NCBI RefSeq assembly: GCF_001506165.1
Contig: NZ_CP011427.1
Location: 3,782,001 to 3,846,000, forward strand
From: Pantoea vagans
Lineage (GTDB): Bacteria > Pseudomonadota > Gammaproteobacteria > Enterobacterales > Enterobacteriaceae
Direction of reading: 5' to 3'
Length of the DNA stretch: 64,000 bases
Shown: one piece after another, positions 1 to 11,718 of the stretch
How the letters are laid out: each line of letters begins with the position of its first letter
Numbering within the stretch: the first letter of the stretch is position 1
Notes under the pieces: generated by a model
What the model was told of the DNA's origin: nothing
Databases searched by the model: none
Seen by the model: the letters and a program-made list of their open reading frames with translations, nothing else
Position numbers and translations under genes: made by a program

Positions 1-518
1 TGTTGGGTCTCGCGGCCTGTGACCAGAAGAAAGATGATGCGGCAGCAGGCAGTAACGGTGCCAGCGCCAGTCAGTCCGCTCAGACCGTCAACCTGATGGA
101 CGGCAAGCTAAGCTTCAATCTGCCTGCGGGCATGTCTGATAAGAGCGGCAAACTCGGCTCGGAATCCACTAATATGCACGTTTACGCCGATGAAACCGGC
201 CAGCGCGCGATTATCGTGATTGCCGGCGATCCCACCAACGAAGCGCTGGATGCACTCTCTCAGCGCCTGGAGCAGCAGCAACGCAATCGCGACCCGCAGC
301 TGCAAGTGGTGTCTAACAAAGCCATTACGCTGAAAGACCAGCCAGCTCAGCAGTTGGATACGGTGATTTCTGCCAACAATCAGACCTCATGGTCTTCCGT
401 GATTCTGGCAAAAGTGGATGGCAAACTGCTGACCCTGCAGATCACCCTGCCAGCAGACAATCAGCAGCAGGCGCAGAGCGATGCTGATGCCATTGTGAAA
501 AGCATCACATTGAAATAG
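1..518 (+). CDS. dcrB: DcrB family lipoprotein, 5' end cut off by the window
   Basis: The visible 171 residues match E. coli DcrB closely from memory, including the shared stretches NLMDGKLSFNLPAGM and RDPQLQVVSNKAI. The first residues visible, GLAAC, are the end of a lipoprotein signal peptide with its lipobox cysteine, so only the hydrophobic start of the signal peptide is missing. DcrB is a periplasm-facing lipoprotein of the inner membrane; it was first found as needed for phage C1 and C6 infection and later linked to envelope homeostasis. It is convergent with glgP here, whereas in E. coli it lies beside yhhQ. The true start lies before base 1; an in-frame TTG at base 3 is not the start. 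Confidence 0.9.
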   Translation, partial: LGLAACDQKKDDAAAGSNGASASQSAQTVNLMDGKLSFNLPAGMSDKSGKLGSESTNMHVYADETGQRAIIVIAGDPTNEALDALSQRLEQQQRNRDPQLQVVSNKAITLKDQPAQQLDTVISANNQTSWSSVILAKVDGKLLTLQITLPADNQQQAQSDADAIVKSITLK

Positions 519-605
519 AGCACGCATCAACCGTAGCGGCGCGATTTATCGCGCGTATTCTTACAAAGGGACGCGCAATGAATTGCGCCGCTACAGAATG
601 TGCTC
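518..605. repeat. REP-like inverted pair between dcrB and glgP
   Basis: Two 24-base arms at 533-556 and 571-594 are inverted copies with 21 of 24 matching positions. They begin GTAGCGGCGC and end GCGCGT, and an outer GAGCAC/GTGCTC stem at 518-523 and 600-605 extends the pairing. The same unit occurs in the opposite arrangement at 23929-23992. Sitting between two convergent stop codons, it probably acts as a bidirectional transcript end or an mRNA 3' stabiliser, as REP/BIME elements do. The family name is inferred from structure. Confidence 0.8.
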
Positions 606-606
606 C

Positions 607-3054
607 TTACAACCTCACCGGCGAAATATGCCAAATCTCATCAGCGTATTCCTGAATCGTTCTGTCCGCTGAGAAGTACCCCATATTAGCGATGTTCAAC
701 GCCGCACACCGCTGCCACTCATCTGGCTGACGATAAAGCTTGTCCACCTTATCCTGAGTATCCACATAGCTGCGGTAATCGGCCAACAATTGATAGTGGT
801 CACCGAAGTTCACCAGCGCATCAAACAGATTGCGATAGCGCCCTAAATCCCCAGGACTGAACACGCCGCTGGCGATTTGTGTCAGTGCCTGATGCAGTTC
901 GGCATCTTCCTCGTAGTACTTACGCGGGTTGTAGCCATCCTGACGCAGTTTCTCAACCTGCGGCGTGGTGTTGCCAAAGATAAAGATATTCTCCGCACCC
1001 ACGTGCTCGCGCATCTCGACGTTAGCACCATCCAGCGTACCAATGGTTAATGCGCCATTGAGCGCGAACTTCATATTACTGGTGCCGGAAGCTTCCGTAC
1101 CTGCCGTGGAGATCTGTTCAGAGAGATCCGCCGCCGGAATAATGATCTGCGCCAGGCTCACGCTGTAATTGGGAATAAACACCACTTTCAGCTTGTTCTT
1201 TACCTGAGGATCGTTGTTGATCACATTGGCGACATCGTTGATCAGATGAATGATGTGCTTCGCTACGTAATAGGCGGAAGCCGCTTTGCCGGCAAAGATA
1301 TTGACGCGTGGCACCCAGTCTGCGGTGGGATCGGCCTTGATACGGTTGTAACGAGTGATAACGTGCAACACGTTAAGCAGTTGACGTTTGTATTCGTGAA
1401 TACGTTTGATCTGCACGTCAAACAAAGCGTGCGGATCCAGCACAATATCCATGTTCTTCGCTACCCAATCCGCTAACCGCTTTTTGTTGGCGAACTTGGC
1501 ATCACTAATCTGCTCAATAAATGCCGGGTAATCAACGTGCGGGGTCAGTTCGCTGAGTTGGCTGAGATCGGTACGCCAGTTGCGACCGATGGTGTCATCC
1601 AGCACCTCCGACAGCGCCGGGTTAGCCAAGGCCAGCCAGCGTCGTGGCGTTACACCGTTGGTTTTATTGCAGAAACGCCCGGGGAACAGGCGCGCAAAAT
1701 CGGCAAACAGTGACTGCACCATCAGATTGGAGTGCAACTCTGACACGCCATTCACTTTGTGGCTCACCACCACCGCCAGCCAGGCCATGCGGATCTTACG
1801 GCCGTTGTTCTCATCAATAATCGAGATACGCGCCATCAGATCCCAGTCATCCGGGTAATACTCCTGGATGGTTTTCAGGAAGTAGTCATTGATTTCAAAC
1901 ACGATGCTAAGGTGACGCGGCAGAATCTTGCCAAACATATCCACCGGCCAGGTTTCCAGCGCTTCACTCATTAGCGTGTGGTTGGTGTAGGAGAACACCT
2001 GGCAGGTCACTTCAAAGGCATCGTCCCAGGTAAACTTGTGATCATCGATCAACAAGCGCATCAACTCGGGGATTGCCAGCACCGGATGCGTGTCATTCAG
2101 GTGGATGGCGATTTTATCCGCCAGATTGTCCCAGGTTTCATGCATCTGCCAGTGGCGGTTCAGGATATCCTGCACCGTGGCCGACACGAGGAAATACTCC
2201 TGACGCAGGCGTAGTTCACGGCCTGAATCGGTGGAGTCATCGGGATAGAGCACGCGCGACACGTTCTCCGAGTGGTTTTTGTCCTCCACCGCCGCAAAGT
2301 AATCACCTTGGTTGAATTTACCCAGGTTGATCTCGTTGCTGGCCTGGGCGCTCCACAAGCGCAAAGTATTGGTGGCGTCGGTGTCGTATCCGGGGATGAT
2401 CTGATCGTAAGCGGCCGCAATAATCTCTTCGGTTTCCAGCCAGCGCACGCGCGCCCCTTCATGCTGCAAACGGCCACCAAAACGCACTTTGTAGCGCGTG
2501 TTAAAGCGCTGAAACTCCCAAGGATTGCCGTATTCCAGCCAGTAATCCGGCGATTCACGCTGCTGGCCGTCAACGATGTTTTGTTTGAACATGCCGTAGT
2601 CATATCGGATGCCGTAGCCGCGCCCTGGCAGGCCGAGCGTCGCCAGTGAATCCAGGAAGCAAGCGGCCAAACGGCCCAGACCGCCGTTACCCAGCCCGGG
2701 ATCGTTCTCCTCATCCATCAGTTCGCTGAGGTCGAGCCCCATCTCATCCAGCGCCTGATTGAGATCGTCATAGATGCCCATCGCCAGCAACGCATTGCCC
2801 AACGTGCGCCCCATGAGGAATTCCATCGACAGGTAATAGACCTGACGCACATCCTGTGACAGCTGTGCACGACTGGAGCGCAACCAGCGTTCCACCATGC
2901 GGTCGCGAACCGCCAACAGTGCGGCGTTCAGCCACTCATGCTGATTGGCGATCGAGGGGTCTTTACCAATAGTAAACATCAGTTTATAGGCGATTGAGTG
3001 CTTCAGTGCGTCAACCGTTAGCGTGGGTGAGGCATAGGTGAAAGGTGCATTCAT
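607..3054 (-). CDS. glgP: Glycogen phosphorylase
   Basis: An 815-residue protein, the same size as E. coli GlgP and similar along its whole length. It removes glucose-1-phosphate from the non-reducing ends of glycogen using pyridoxal phosphate in the cytoplasm. The PLP site is visible as [14 protein letters not shown] with the Schiff-base lysine at residue 662. The glycine-rich substrate-binding segment [19 protein letters not shown] lies near residue 123. It is the last gene of glgBXCAP, starting 21 bases after the glgA stop, so it is translated from the operon transcript. The REP-like hairpin follows its stop codon. The alternative, maltodextrin phosphorylase MalP, is less likely given the glg context. 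Confidence 0.97.
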   Translation of the reverse strand: MNAPFTYASPTLTVDALKHSIAYKLMFTIGKDPSIANQHEWLNAALLAVRDRMVERWLRSSRAQLSQDVRQVYYLSMEFLMGRTLGNALLAMGIYDDLNQALDEMGLDLSELMDEENDPGLGNGGLGRLAACFLDSLATLGLPGRGYGIRYDYGMFKQNIVDGQQRESPDYWLEYGNPWEFQRFNTRYKVRFGGRLQHEGARVRWLETEEIIAAAYDQIIPGYDTDATNTLRLWSAQASNEINLGKFNQGDYFAAVEDKNHSENVSRVLYPDDSTDSGRELRLRQEYFLVSATVQDILNRHWQMHETWDNLADKIAIHLNDTHPVLAIPELMRLLIDDHKFTWDDAFEVTCQVFSYTNHTLMSEALETWPVDMFGKILPRHLSIVFEINDYFLKTIQEYYPDDWDLMARISIIDENNGRKIRMAWLAVVVSHKVNGVSELHSNLMVQSLFADFARLFPGRFCNKTNGVTPRRWLALANPALSEVLDDTIGRNWRTDLSQLSELTPHVDYPAFIEQISDAKFANKKRLADWVAKNMDIVLDPHALFDVQIKRIHEYKRQLLNVLHVITRYNRIKADPTADWVPRVNIFAGKAASAYYVAKHIIHLINDVANVINNDPQVKNKLKVVFIPNYSVSLAQIIIPAADLSEQISTAGTEASGTSNMKFALNGALTIGTLDGANVEMREHVGAENIFIFGNTTPQVEKLRQDGYNPRKYYEEDAELHQALTQIASGVFSPGDLGRYRNLFDALVNFGDHYQLLADYRSYVDTQDKVDKLYRQPDEWQRCAALNIANMGYFSADRTIQEYADEIWHISPVRL

Positions 3055-3075
3055 ATCCAGTATCCCAATCTCTGA

Positions 3076-4509
3076 TTACAGCAAACGTTGATAAAGATCG
3101 CGGTAGGCTTGTGCGGCCACCTGCCAACTAAAATCCATCCCCATTGCCTGGCGCTGAACATAACGCCAGAGCGAAGGACGGGACCAAAGAACAAAAGCAC
3201 GTCGAATCGCCCGCAGCAGCGACCAGGCGTTACTGTCTTCAAAACTGAAACCGCTTGCGACCCCGTCAGCGAGGTTCTCCAGCGAACTGTCCTGCACGGT
3301 ATCCGCCAGCCCACCGGTGCGGCGTACTAACGGCAACGTGCCATATTTCAGACCGTAGAGCTGTGTGAGTCCACACGGCTCAAAACGGCTCGGCACCATG
3401 ATCACATCGGCACCGCCGACAATGCGGTGCGAAAACGCTTCATGATAGCCAATCTGCACCCCCACGCTGCCAGGATGCTCAGCCGCGGCGGCCAGAAAAC
3501 CTTGTTGTAACTCAGCGTCGCCCTGGCCCAGCAGCACCAGTTGGCCGCCCTGCGCCAGTAATCCTGGCAACGCTTCCAGCACCAGATCCAGCCCCTTTTG
3601 TTTCGTCAGACGGCTGATGACACAGAACACCGGCGCTTTCTCATCAATTTTTAGCCCCATGGCAATCTGCAACTGGCGCTTGTTCTCGGCTTTGCTCTCC
3701 AGCGTGTCGCGGTCGTAACGCGCCGTCAGCAGCAAGTCATGTGCCGGGTCCCAGATTCCGGGGTCAACGCCATTGAGGATGCCACTCAGCCGCCCCTCTT
3801 TCAGACGTTGTTCAAGCAGCGATTCCATGCCGTAACCGAATTCGGGTCGGGTGATTTCCAGAGCATAAGTCGGGCTGACTGCCGTAATATGATCGGCATA
3901 AAATAAACCCGCTTTGAGATAGGAAATCTGTCCATAGAACTCCAGCCCATGCATGTTAAAGAATGCGCGCGGGATCTGAATCTCATCCAGATGGCGCGCA
4001 TTGAACAACCCTTGATACGCCAGGTTATGCACGGTAAACACCGTTTTCGCCGGACGCCCGCGCGCGGCGATATAGGCGCAGGTTAAGCCAGCGTGCCAGT
4101 CATGCGCATGCACCACATCGGGTTGCCAGAAGGTATCCAGCCCACTTGCCAGTTCGGCCCCCATCCAGCCAAGCAACGCAAAACGCAGATAGTTATCCAC
4201 ATAAGCAAACTGCGATGTATCGTGATACGGGCTGCCGGGGCGCTCATACAATCCCGGTGCATCAATTAAATAAATGCCAACTCCGTTGAATTGTCCAAAT
4301 AATAAACGGACCGGCCCGGCAAAAGTGTTTAATTCCGCAACAATCTCCGTGTCAGGGATCCCTTTACGCAGATCCGGATACGCGGGTATTAGCACCCGCG
4401 CATCCGTTCCACCTGCAATTTGGGCCTGAGGCAAAGCGCCGACAACATCAGCCAACCCGCCGGTTTTCAGCAGCGGGAAAAGTTCTGAACAGACATGTAA
4501 AACCTGCAT
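3076..4509 (-). CDS. glgA: Glycogen synthase (ADP-glucose dependent)
   Basis: A GT5 glycosyltransferase of 477 residues, the usual length for enterobacterial GlgA. It adds glucose from ADP-glucose to the alpha-1,4 chains of glycogen. The ADP-glucose-binding KTGGL motif starts at Lys15 in [14 protein letters not shown]. The C-terminal GT-B half carries [17 protein letters not shown] and the ending motif [20 protein letters not shown] with the catalytic Glu. It lies 74 bases downstream of glgC and just before glgP, the same order as in E. coli. The start ATG gives the family-typical N-terminus [13 protein letters not shown]. Confidence 0.97.
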   Translation of the reverse strand: MQVLHVCSELFPLLKTGGLADVVGALPQAQIAGGTDARVLIPAYPDLRKGIPDTEIVAELNTFAGPVRLLFGQFNGVGIYLIDAPGLYERPGSPYHDTSQFAYVDNYLRFALLGWMGAELASGLDTFWQPDVVHAHDWHAGLTCAYIAARGRPAKTVFTVHNLAYQGLFNARHLDEIQIPRAFFNMHGLEFYGQISYLKAGLFYADHITAVSPTYALEITRPEFGYGMESLLEQRLKEGRLSGILNGVDPGIWDPAHDLLLTARYDRDTLESKAENKRQLQIAMGLKIDEKAPVFCVISRLTKQKGLDLVLEALPGLLAQGGQLVLLGQGDAELQQGFLAAAAEHPGSVGVQIGYHEAFSHRIVGGADVIMVPSRFEPCGLTQLYGLKYGTLPLVRRTGGLADTVQDSSLENLADGVASGFSFEDSNAWSLLRAIRRAFVLWSRPSLWRYVQRQAMGMDFSWQVAAQAYRDLYQRLL

Positions 4510-4583
4510 CCTGGACCCCTATTATGTTATCGCTCGCGTTCCCCGCGACGATTGCCTGTGTGTCTTGCTCGTTGCTTTCGCGG

Positions 4584-5867
4584 TCAGCCAGCCAGTTTGG
4601 CCAGCATGGCGCGCGTGACCAGCACGATGCCCTCTTCTGAACGGTAAAAACGGCGGCTGTCTTCATCGGGGTTTTCACCAATCACCATGCCTTCAGGGAT
4701 CACGCAGGCGCGATCAATCACGCAGCGGCGTAAACGGCAGGAACGGTTAATGACCACATCAGGCAGCAGCACCGAGGAGTCGATATTGCAAAATGAGTTG
4801 ATGCGCACACGCGGGAACAGCACTGAATTCACCACCACCGAACCGGAGATGATGCAGCCGCCCGACACCAGTGAGTTCATCGTCATGCCATGGCTGCCCG
4901 AGCGATCCTGCACAAACTTCGCCGGCGGCAGAGGCTCCATGTGGGTACGTATCGGCCATTCATGGTCGTACATATCCAGTTCCGGCGTGACCGAGGCCAG
5001 ATCGAGATTGGCTCGCCAGTAGGCCTCTAGCGTCCCGACGTCACGCCAGTACGGCTCAGCATTTTCGTCGTTCTGCACGCAGGATAAGGTGAAGGAGTGC
5101 GCGTAAGCCTCACCGCTGGCCACAATTTTCGGCAGCAGGTCTTTACCGAAATCGTGGCTGGATTCAGGGATCAGCAAATCCTCCTCCAGCAACTGATAGA
5201 GGTAGTCAGCATTGAACACATAGATGCCCATACTGGCCAAGGCTTTGCTGTCATCACCGGGCATTGACGGCGGTTTAGGCGGTTTCTCGACAAAATCCAC
5301 CACGTTGTTTTCCGCGTCTACGGCCATCACACCAAACGCCGTGGCTTCCGCCAGCGGCACCGGCAAACAGGCGATGGTGCACTTCGCGCCACGGTCAGCA
5401 TGGTCGAGCAGCATGCGCGAGTAATCCATTTTGTAGATGTGATCGCCCGCCAGAATGACGATGTATTGGGCGTTGTAGCGTCGAATGATGTCGAGGTTTT
5501 GCGACACCGCGTCTGCGGTACCGCGATACCAGTGCTCGGTTGACGCACGCTGCTGTGCGGGCAGCAGATCAACAAACTCATTCATCTCTTCGTTGAACAG
5601 TGACCAGCCACGCTGGATATGCTGCGTCAACGTATGCGACTGATATTGCGTGATCACGCCAATGCGCCGAATGCCCGAGTTAATGCAGTTCGACAGCGCA
5701 AAGTCGATGATGCGGAACTTGCCACCGAAGTGCACGGCAGGTTTGGCGCGTTTTGCGGTGAGATCTTTCAGGCGCGTACCGCGCCCGCCAGCAAGGATCA
5801 GGGCAACCGTTTGTGTAGGGAGCTGGCGCGCCAGCATCAGATGATCTGTTCTATCTAATTTAACCAT
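4584..5867 (-). CDS. glgC: Glucose-1-phosphate adenylyltransferase
   Basis: A 427-residue ADP-glucose pyrophosphorylase, which makes ADP-glucose from ATP and glucose-1-phosphate, the committed step of glycogen synthesis. The nucleotide-binding signature [12 protein letters not shown] (residues 25-36) and [12 protein letters not shown] (39-50, with the conserved allosteric-site lysine) are present. A left-handed beta-helix tail ([19 protein letters not shown] region) follows, as in E. coli. The family is activated by fructose-1,6-bisphosphate and inhibited by AMP. It starts 10 bases after glgX ends, consistent with one operon. Confidence 0.97.
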   Translation of the reverse strand: MVKLDRTDHLMLARQLPTQTVALILAGGRGTRLKDLTAKRAKPAVHFGGKFRIIDFALSNCINSGIRRIGVITQYQSHTLTQHIQRGWSLFNEEMNEFVDLLPAQQRASTEHWYRGTADAVSQNLDIIRRYNAQYIVILAGDHIYKMDYSRMLLDHADRGAKCTIACLPVPLAEATAFGVMAVDAENNVVDFVEKPPKPPSMPGDDSKALASMGIYVFNADYLYQLLEEDLLIPESSHDFGKDLLPKIVASGEAYAHSFTLSCVQNDENAEPYWRDVGTLEAYWRANLDLASVTPELDMYDHEWPIRTHMEPLPPAKFVQDRSGSHGMTMNSLVSGGCIISGSVVVNSVLFPRVRINSFCNIDSSVLLPDVVINRSCRLRRCVIDRACVIPEGMVIGENPDEDSRRFYRSEEGIVLVTRAMLAKLAG

Positions 5868-5877
5868 GTCTGACTCC

Positions 5878-7857
5878 TTATGATTGCTTTAGGAACACAC
5901 ACACGCCGTGTGCGGGCCCGTGCCAGACAGTTGTCAGGATGGGGTTATCTTCCCCGGCGAAAGGAGGAATGGCACGCCACTCTCCGTCTGGTAAGGCAAG
6001 GTCACTCACCGATTCCGTGGCGTTGATTGTTATTAACCAGCGGCCGGAGAGCAGGATCTGCATTCTGTGCGCCCCCTGTTCCCACTCCTCATTCTCCAGT
6101 GGTTTGCCGCTGGCATTGAACCACCGTACGTTGCCATCGCCCTCCTGCCACCAGCGATCAGCGGTCAGTGCAGGGATGCGCTGACGCAGCCGGATTAACG
6201 CGGCAGTGAAGTCGACCAGTCCAAAATCATCCTGTTGCCAGGCCAGCCAGGTCAGCGGGTTGTCCTGACAGTACGCATTGTTGTTGCCGTGCTGGCTGTG
6301 ACCGCGTTCATCCCCCGCCAGCAGCATCGGGGTGCCCTGCGCCAGCAGGAGCGTGGTCAATAACGCATGCACACTGCGCCGCCGCCGTTCGACAATATCG
6401 AAATTGACCTGCAGCCCCTCTTTGCCATGGTTATGGCTGAAGTTGCTGCTACTGCCGTCACGATTGTCTTCGCCGTTGGCCTGATTGTGTTTATTGTTGA
6501 AGCTCACCACATCACGCAGCGTAAAGCCGTCGTGGGCAGTAATCAGATTGATACTGGCGTGCGGCAGACGTCCGTCACGCTGGAATACGTCACTGGAGGC
6601 CGCAAAGCGCCGGGCAAAGTCACCGTTGTTGAGTTGACCATGCAGCCAGTATCGGCGCGCGGCATCACGGAAGTGATCGTTCCACTCAGCGAAATCAGCA
6701 GGGAAATTCCCCACCTGATAACCGCCGGGGCCGATATCCCAGGGTTCAGCAATCAACTTGACCTTAGATAGCAGCGGGCAGGCCTTAATGGCAGCAAACA
6801 GCGGCGCATCCTGACGGTATTCCGGCGTGCGTCCTAACACACTCGCCAGGTCAAAGCGGAAACCATCGATATGACAGTCCCGCACCCAGTAGCGCAGCGC
6901 TTCTAAGGCCCAATCCATCACCTGAGGATCGCTGAGATTGAGGGTGTTGCCACAGCCAGTCCAGTTTTGATATTCACCCTGCGCGTCGAGCCAGTAATAG
7001 CTGGCGTTATCTACGCCGCGCAGCGAAATGTTAGGGCCGATCTCTTCCAGTTCGGCGGTGTGGTTGAACACCACATCAAGAATCACCTCAATACCCGCCG
7101 CATGCAGCGCTTTAACGGCCTGCTGGAACTCCTGCAACGGTGTCAAACCGTGCTCGCCAGATGCATAGCGGGGGTCCACCGCCCAGAGTGCAAACGGGTT
7201 ATAGCCCCAGTAATTGCTGAGCCCCAGCCGCAGCAAACGTGGCTCGCTGGCGAAATGGGCGATCGGCAGCAACTCCAGCGCGGTAATGCCAAGGTGATGA
7301 AAGTACTTCACCATAGCAGGATGGCCCAGCGCCGCATAAGTCCCGCGCAGCCTTTCCGGAATTTCCGGATGTTGCTGGGTCAGGCCACGCACATGCGCCT
7401 CATAAATCACCGTTTTACCCCACGGCGTCCGCAAGGGCTTATCCGTTTCCCAGTCGAAATCTTCGGCAATCACCAGCGATTTCGGTGCGATGGCGGCGTT
7501 ATCCTGACTATCAGGCTGCTGCTCGCCGCCGCTAAAGCGTGGATCATCGGGAATGTCGCCGACCACCGCTTTGGCGCAGGGATCGACCAACAATTTGGCC
7601 GGATTAAAACGATGACCTTGCTGGGGTGCCCACGGGCCATGCACGCGATAACCATAACGTTGACCTGGCTTAAGTGCGGGAAAATAGCCGTGCCAGATAT
7701 CGCCGCTACGCGCCGGAAGGGGAAAGCGCCGCTCTACGCCGTGCGCGTCAAATAAGCACAGTTCAACCTGCTCGGCATGGCGGGAAAACAGCGTGAAGTT
7801 CACGCCGCGCCCGTCATAGTGGGCGCCCAACGGCGTCGGCTGCCCGGTCTCCAGCAT
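5878..7857 (-). CDS. glgX: Glycogen debranching enzyme
   Basis: A GH13 isoamylase-type enzyme that hydrolyses alpha-1,6 branches of limit dextrins made by GlgP. The start chosen is the ATG at 7857 ([16 protein letters not shown], 659 residues), not the longer open frame to 7881, because it matches the family N-terminus. It also overlaps the glgB stop in a TGATG junction, a sign of translational coupling. The CBM48-like N-terminal domain is followed by GH13 motifs [22 protein letters not shown] (nucleophile Asp), LIAEPWDIG (acid Glu) and [13 protein letters not shown]. It is the second gene of glgBXCAP. Confidence 0.96.
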   Translation of the reverse strand: MLETGQPTPLGAHYDGRGVNFTLFSRHAEQVELCLFDAHGVERRFPLPARSGDIWHGYFPALKPGQRYGYRVHGPWAPQQGHRFNPAKLLVDPCAKAVVGDIPDDPRFSGGEQQPDSQDNAAIAPKSLVIAEDFDWETDKPLRTPWGKTVIYEAHVRGLTQQHPEIPERLRGTYAALGHPAMVKYFHHLGITALELLPIAHFASEPRLLRLGLSNYWGYNPFALWAVDPRYASGEHGLTPLQEFQQAVKALHAAGIEVILDVVFNHTAELEEIGPNISLRGVDNASYYWLDAQGEYQNWTGCGNTLNLSDPQVMDWALEALRYWVRDCHIDGFRFDLASVLGRTPEYRQDAPLFAAIKACPLLSKVKLIAEPWDIGPGGYQVGNFPADFAEWNDHFRDAARRYWLHGQLNNGDFARRFAASSDVFQRDGRLPHASINLITAHDGFTLRDVVSFNNKHNQANGEDNRDGSSSNFSHNHGKEGLQVNFDIVERRRRSVHALLTTLLLAQGTPMLLAGDERGHSQHGNNNAYCQDNPLTWLAWQQDDFGLVDFTAALIRLRQRIPALTADRWWQEGDGNVRWFNASGKPLENEEWEQGAHRMQILLSGRWLITINATESVSDLALPDGEWRAIPPFAGEDNPILTTVWHGPAHGVCVFLKQS

Positions 7858-10043
7858 CAGTCGCCCTCCCGCACCAGCCAAATCGTGGCCAGTGGTGGCA
7901 AGGTCAGGCTGATTGATTGTGCACGACCGTGGCTCTCAATCGCATCCGTGTGAACGATGCCGTGATTACGCACGTCGCTGCCGTGATAATCATGCTGGTC
8001 GGTATTCAACACCTCACGCCAGCCACCTTGCTGATTGACGCCGAAACGATAATCGTGGCGCGCCACCGGCGTGAAGTTGCTGGCGACGATGATTTCGTTG
8101 CCCTCACGATCGCGGCGTACAAACACAAACACCGAATTCTCATGATCGTCGACCACCAGCCACTCAAAACCCTGCGCATTAAAATCCAGTTGATGGAGCG
8201 GCGCAAAGTGTTTGTAGCTGTGGTTGAGGTCGCGCACTAAACGCTGCACGCCGTTGTGCCAGTTGTCCTCACCTTCCAGCAAGTGCCAGTCAAGGCTGGT
8301 ATCGTGATTCCACTCACGACCCTGAGCAAACTCGTTGCCCATAAACTGCAGTTTCTTGCCGGGGAAGCCCCACATCCAACCGTAATAGGCGCGCAGGTTG
8401 GCAAACTTTTGCCATGCATCACCCGGCATCCGGTCGAGTATCGAACGTTTGCCATGTACCACTTCATCGTGAGACAGCGGTAACACGAAGTTTTCGGTGT
8501 AGTTATAAAGCATGCCGAAGGTCATCAGGTTGTGATGATAACGACGGTGCACCGGATCGAGTTTCATGTAATCGAGCGTGTCGTGCATCCAGCCGAGATT
8601 CCATTTGAACCAGAAGCCGAGGCCGCCATCTTCGGAGGGACGCGTCACACCGGGATAATCGGTAGACTCTTCCGCCACGCTGATACTGCCTGGCGCGGCA
8701 CGGCCCAGCGTACGGTTGGTGTGGCGCAGGAAGGAAATCGCTTCAAGATTCTCACGACCGCCGAAGTGGTTGGGGACCCATTCACCCTCTTTGCGGCTGT
8801 AATCGCGATAGATCATCGAAGCCACTGCATCGACGCGTAAGCCGTCAATGCCAAAACGCTCCATCCAGTAGAGCGCGTTACCGGAAAGATAGTTACTGAC
8901 TTCACGCCGACCGAAGTTATAAATCAGCGTGTTCCAGTCCTGATGGTAGCCTTCGCGCGGATCGCTGTGTTCGTACAGTTCAGTACCATCGAATTTCGCC
9001 AGCCCGAAGTCATCACTGGGAAAATGGCCTGGCACCCAGTCGAGCAGCACGTTGATACCCGCATCGTGTGCCGCGGCAATAAAGTGGCGGAATTCGTCAC
9101 GCGTGCCGAAACGGCGCGTCGGCGCGTACATCCCCAGCGGCTGATAGCCCCAGCTGCCGTCAAACGGGTGCTCGTTGATTGGCAGCAACTCAATGTGCGT
9201 AAAGCCCATCTCTTTGACGTACGGCACCAGCTGTTCAGCCAGCTCTTTGTAACTCAGCCAAAAGTTATTGTCGGTATGACGCCGCCATGAACCCAGGTGC
9301 ACTTCATAAATCGAGATCGGCTGATCAAAAGCATTCGCGGCTTTACGCTGTGGCAGCATCTCCACTTTCGGCGGCAGACCACAGATCATTGACGCCGTTT
9401 GCGGACGCATTTGCGCTTCAAAAGCAAACGGGTCCGCTTTTATGCGCAACTGCCCATGAATATCAATGATTTCATATTTATACAGCTGGCCATTTACCGC
9501 GCCCGGCACAAACAATTCCCAGATACCGAGTTCACGGCGGAAGCGCATCGGATGACGGCGGCCATCCCAGAAATTGAATTCACCCACCACGGAAACACGG
9601 CGTGCGTTAGGAGCCCAGACGGAAAAACGCGTTCCGCTGACGCCATCAATGGTGGCACCGTGCGCGCCCAGGGTTTCATACGGGCGTAAGTGCGTGCCCT
9701 CGCCGAGCAGCCAGGCATCCATCTCCGCCAGTAGCGGGCCAAAGCGATACGCATCATCGATCAGATTCTGCTGACCATGCCACGTGACCGCCAGCTGATA
9801 GCGAAACAGGTTTTTACGGCGTGGGATCACACCACAGAAGAAACCGCGAGAATCCAGACATTTAAGCTGTGCGCATTTGCGACCGGTGTTGGTTTCAATT
9901 ACCCACACTTCCGAGGCATCAGGCAGCAGTGCGCGCACTTCGAGGCCTTCGACAGTTTGGTGCATCCCCAGAAAAGAGAAGGGATCGGCATAATTCCCGG
10001 CAAAAAGGGCATTGATCGCCTGGCGATCGGGAAGCTCTGACAT
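7857..10043 (-). CDS. glgB: 1,4-alpha-glucan branching enzyme
   Basis: A 728-residue protein, the same length as E. coli GlgB. It cuts alpha-1,4 chains and rejoins them in alpha-1,6 linkage to branch glycogen. Two N-terminal beta domains (an N1 module and CBM48, ending near residue 220) precede the GH13 barrel. The barrel carries the catalytic Asp in [13 protein letters not shown], the Glu in [11 protein letters not shown] and the Asp in [14 protein letters not shown]. It is the first gene of the glg operon. A GGAAG Shine-Dalgarno lies before the ATG. The stop overlaps the glgX start by one base. Confidence 0.97.
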   Translation of the reverse strand: MSELPDRQAINALFAGNYADPFSFLGMHQTVEGLEVRALLPDASEVWVIETNTGRKCAQLKCLDSRGFFCGVIPRRKNLFRYQLAVTWHGQQNLIDDAYRFGPLLAEMDAWLLGEGTHLRPYETLGAHGATIDGVSGTRFSVWAPNARRVSVVGEFNFWDGRRHPMRFRRELGIWELFVPGAVNGQLYKYEIIDIHGQLRIKADPFAFEAQMRPQTASMICGLPPKVEMLPQRKAANAFDQPISIYEVHLGSWRRHTDNNFWLSYKELAEQLVPYVKEMGFTHIELLPINEHPFDGSWGYQPLGMYAPTRRFGTRDEFRHFIAAAHDAGINVLLDWVPGHFPSDDFGLAKFDGTELYEHSDPREGYHQDWNTLIYNFGRREVSNYLSGNALYWMERFGIDGLRVDAVASMIYRDYSRKEGEWVPNHFGGRENLEAISFLRHTNRTLGRAAPGSISVAEESTDYPGVTRPSEDGGLGFWFKWNLGWMHDTLDYMKLDPVHRRYHHNLMTFGMLYNYTENFVLPLSHDEVVHGKRSILDRMPGDAWQKFANLRAYYGWMWGFPGKKLQFMGNEFAQGREWNHDTSLDWHLLEGEDNWHNGVQRLVRDLNHSYKHFAPLHQLDFNAQGFEWLVVDDHENSVFVFVRRDREGNEIIVASNFTPVARHDYRFGVNQQGGWREVLNTDQHDYHGSDVRNHGIVHTDAIESHGRAQSISLTLPPLATIWLVREGD

Positions 10044-10357
10044 GACTTTCTTCCTATGATTTTGCGCAGGCGACCGGAGTGGACAACAATGCCGCCTCTG
10101 GTGCGCTGCTTTTCATTGAGCCATACATACACCAGCAAGAGAGAGGACACCGTCCATGGGAGAAGATCTTTGCCGTGTACAACAACCATTCAGTTCGAAA
10201 GCAAAAACAGTTAACAACCGGCACATCACTGTTAAATCATAGCTTGGGGCTGGCAGAAGCCAGGGGGGAAAGCAAAAAAATCTTGTCGGACGAGCAAAAA
10301 GGGGAAGCGGATCACTTGTCAGGCGCAACTTGCGTTAAGTTTTGCAACCTGGATTAC
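10044..10357 (-). promoter_or_regulatory. glgB upstream region
   Basis: About 310 bases without a gene between the glgB start and the asd terminator; it must hold the glg operon promoter. A TATGAT hexamer (minus strand, near 10236-10241) resembles a -10 box, but I see no convincing -35 partner. The E. coli operon is controlled by CRP, ppGpp and CsrA; I could not identify those sites with confidence. Small open frames here have no coding features. Confidence 0.4.
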
Positions 10358-10382
10358 AAAAAAGGCCGGGAAACCCCGGCCT
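10358..10382 (-). terminator. asd terminator
   Basis: The stem AGGCCGGG/CCCGGCCT with a four-base loop is followed, on the minus strand, by a run of six T. It begins 20 bases after the asd stop codon. Confidence 0.9.
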
Positions 10383-10401
10383 GTCTGGTTTGTCGCTGCG
10401 C

Positions 10402-11511
10402 TTAGTCGATCAGCAAACGTAGCATGCGACGCAGCGGTTCAGCCGCGCCCCACAGCAACTGGTCACCCACGGTGAACGCGGAAAGGTATTCCGGCCCCAT
10501 GTTCAGTTTACGCAGACGTCCTACTGGCGTGGTCAGCGTGCCGGTGACGGCCGCTGGCGTCAGCTCACGCATGGTGATCTCACGGTCGTTAGGCACCACT
10601 TTCACCCACTCGTTGTGGGAAGCCAACAGCTGTTCGATTTCGTTCAGCGGCACATCTTTTTTCAGCTTCAGGGTGAACGCCTGGCTGTGGCAGCGCAGCG
10701 CGCCCACACGGACACACAGACCATCGACCGGAATCACACTACTGGTACGCAGGATCTTGTTGGTTTCTGCCTGGCCTTTCCACTCTTCGCGGCTCTGGCC
10801 GTTATCCAGCTGTTTGTCGATCCACGGAATCAGGCTGCCCGCCAGCGGTACACCGAAGTTGTCGGTCGGCAAAGTGCCAGAACGGGTGAAATCAGTGACG
10901 CTGCGTTCGATATCCAGAATCGCGGAAGCCGGATCCTGCAGGGATTTCGCTACGTGGTCGTGCAGCATGCCCATTTGCGTCAGCAGTTCACGCATGTGAC
11001 GCGCACCGCCGCCGGAGGCCGCCTGGTAAGTGGCCACAGACGCCCACTCGACCAAATCGTTGGCGAACAGGCCGCCCAGTGACATCAGCATCAGGCTGAC
11101 GGTGCAGTTGCCGCCAACGAAGGTTTTGATGCCGTTGTCGAGGCCCTGACGAATCACGTTGTGGTTAACCGGATCGAGAATGATGATGGCGTCATCTTTC
11201 ATGCGCAGCGTTGATGCTGCATCAATCCAGTAGCCCTGCCAGCCGCTTTCGCGCAGCTTAGGATAGACTTCACTGGTGTAGTCACCGCCCTGGCAGGTGA
11301 TAATAATATCCAGCGCCTTCAGCGCCTCGATATCAAAAGCATCCTGCAGCGCACCGGTCGACTTACCGCCAAAGGTTGGCGCCGCCTGACCCAGCTGTGA
11401 GGTGGAGAAGAAGACCGGATTGATTACATCAAAATCACGTTCTTCACTCATGCGTGACATCAGCACAGAGCCGACCATGCCACGCCAACCAATAAAGCCT
11501 ACATTCTTCAT
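10402..11511 (-). CDS. asd: Aspartate-semialdehyde dehydrogenase
   Basis: Reduces aspartyl-phosphate to aspartate semialdehyde with NADPH, the branch point to lysine, diaminopimelate, methionine and threonine. The start ATG at 11511 gives the E. coli-like N-terminus [16 protein letters not shown] with the NADP-binding loop, and a 369-residue protein. The frame stays open 45 codons further up to a TTG at 11646, but those residues do not resemble the family and are left out. The active-site cysteine is Cys136 in VGGNCTVSL. As in E. coli it is next to glgB and divergent from yhgN. It is not in an operon with lysC. Confidence 0.97.
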   Translation of the reverse strand: MKNVGFIGWRGMVGSVLMSRMSEERDFDVINPVFFSTSQLGQAAPTFGGKSTGALQDAFDIEALKALDIIITCQGGDYTSEVYPKLRESGWQGYWIDAASTLRMKDDAIIILDPVNHNVIRQGLDNGIKTFVGGNCTVSLMLMSLGGLFANDLVEWASVATYQAASGGGARHMRELLTQMGMLHDHVAKSLQDPASAILDIERSVTDFTRSGTLPTDNFGVPLAGSLIPWIDKQLDNGQSREEWKGQAETNKILRTSSVIPVDGLCVRVGALRCHSQAFTLKLKKDVPLNEIEQLLASHNEWVKVVPNDREITMRELTPAAVTGTLTTPVGRLRKLNMGPEYLSAFTVGDQLLWGAAEPLRRMLRLLID

Positions 11512-11718
11512 TTTCTGTCCGTCCGGGGCGTTTTCACTGTGCCCTTCGTGGTGCGAGGAAAGACCAGCCGGATTATCCAGTTGATCTGCGTAATAATCAG
11601 GTTTACCTGCGACCTCCAACTCTACAAAATGCAGGCTTTCTGGCAAGTGAATTAATTCGATTGCATCAACTTTTTCAGCAGTACAACTAATAATTCCGAA
11701 TAAGAGTGGTTTTTAAAA

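Noticed and set aside
2160..2714. A 184-residue open frame in another frame of glgP on the same strand
   Set aside because: Arg/Thr-rich out-of-frame reading of a well-matched gene, with no frameshift in glgP to justify it.
10079..10405. A 108-codon frame in the glgB-asd gap
   Set aside because: It runs through the asd terminator hairpin and has no coding features or ribosome site.
11512..11646. In-frame 45-codon extension of asd
   Set aside because: It starts at a TTG, is not like any Asd N-terminus, and the ATG at 11511 gives the conserved start. It may only be chance absence of a stop in the leader.
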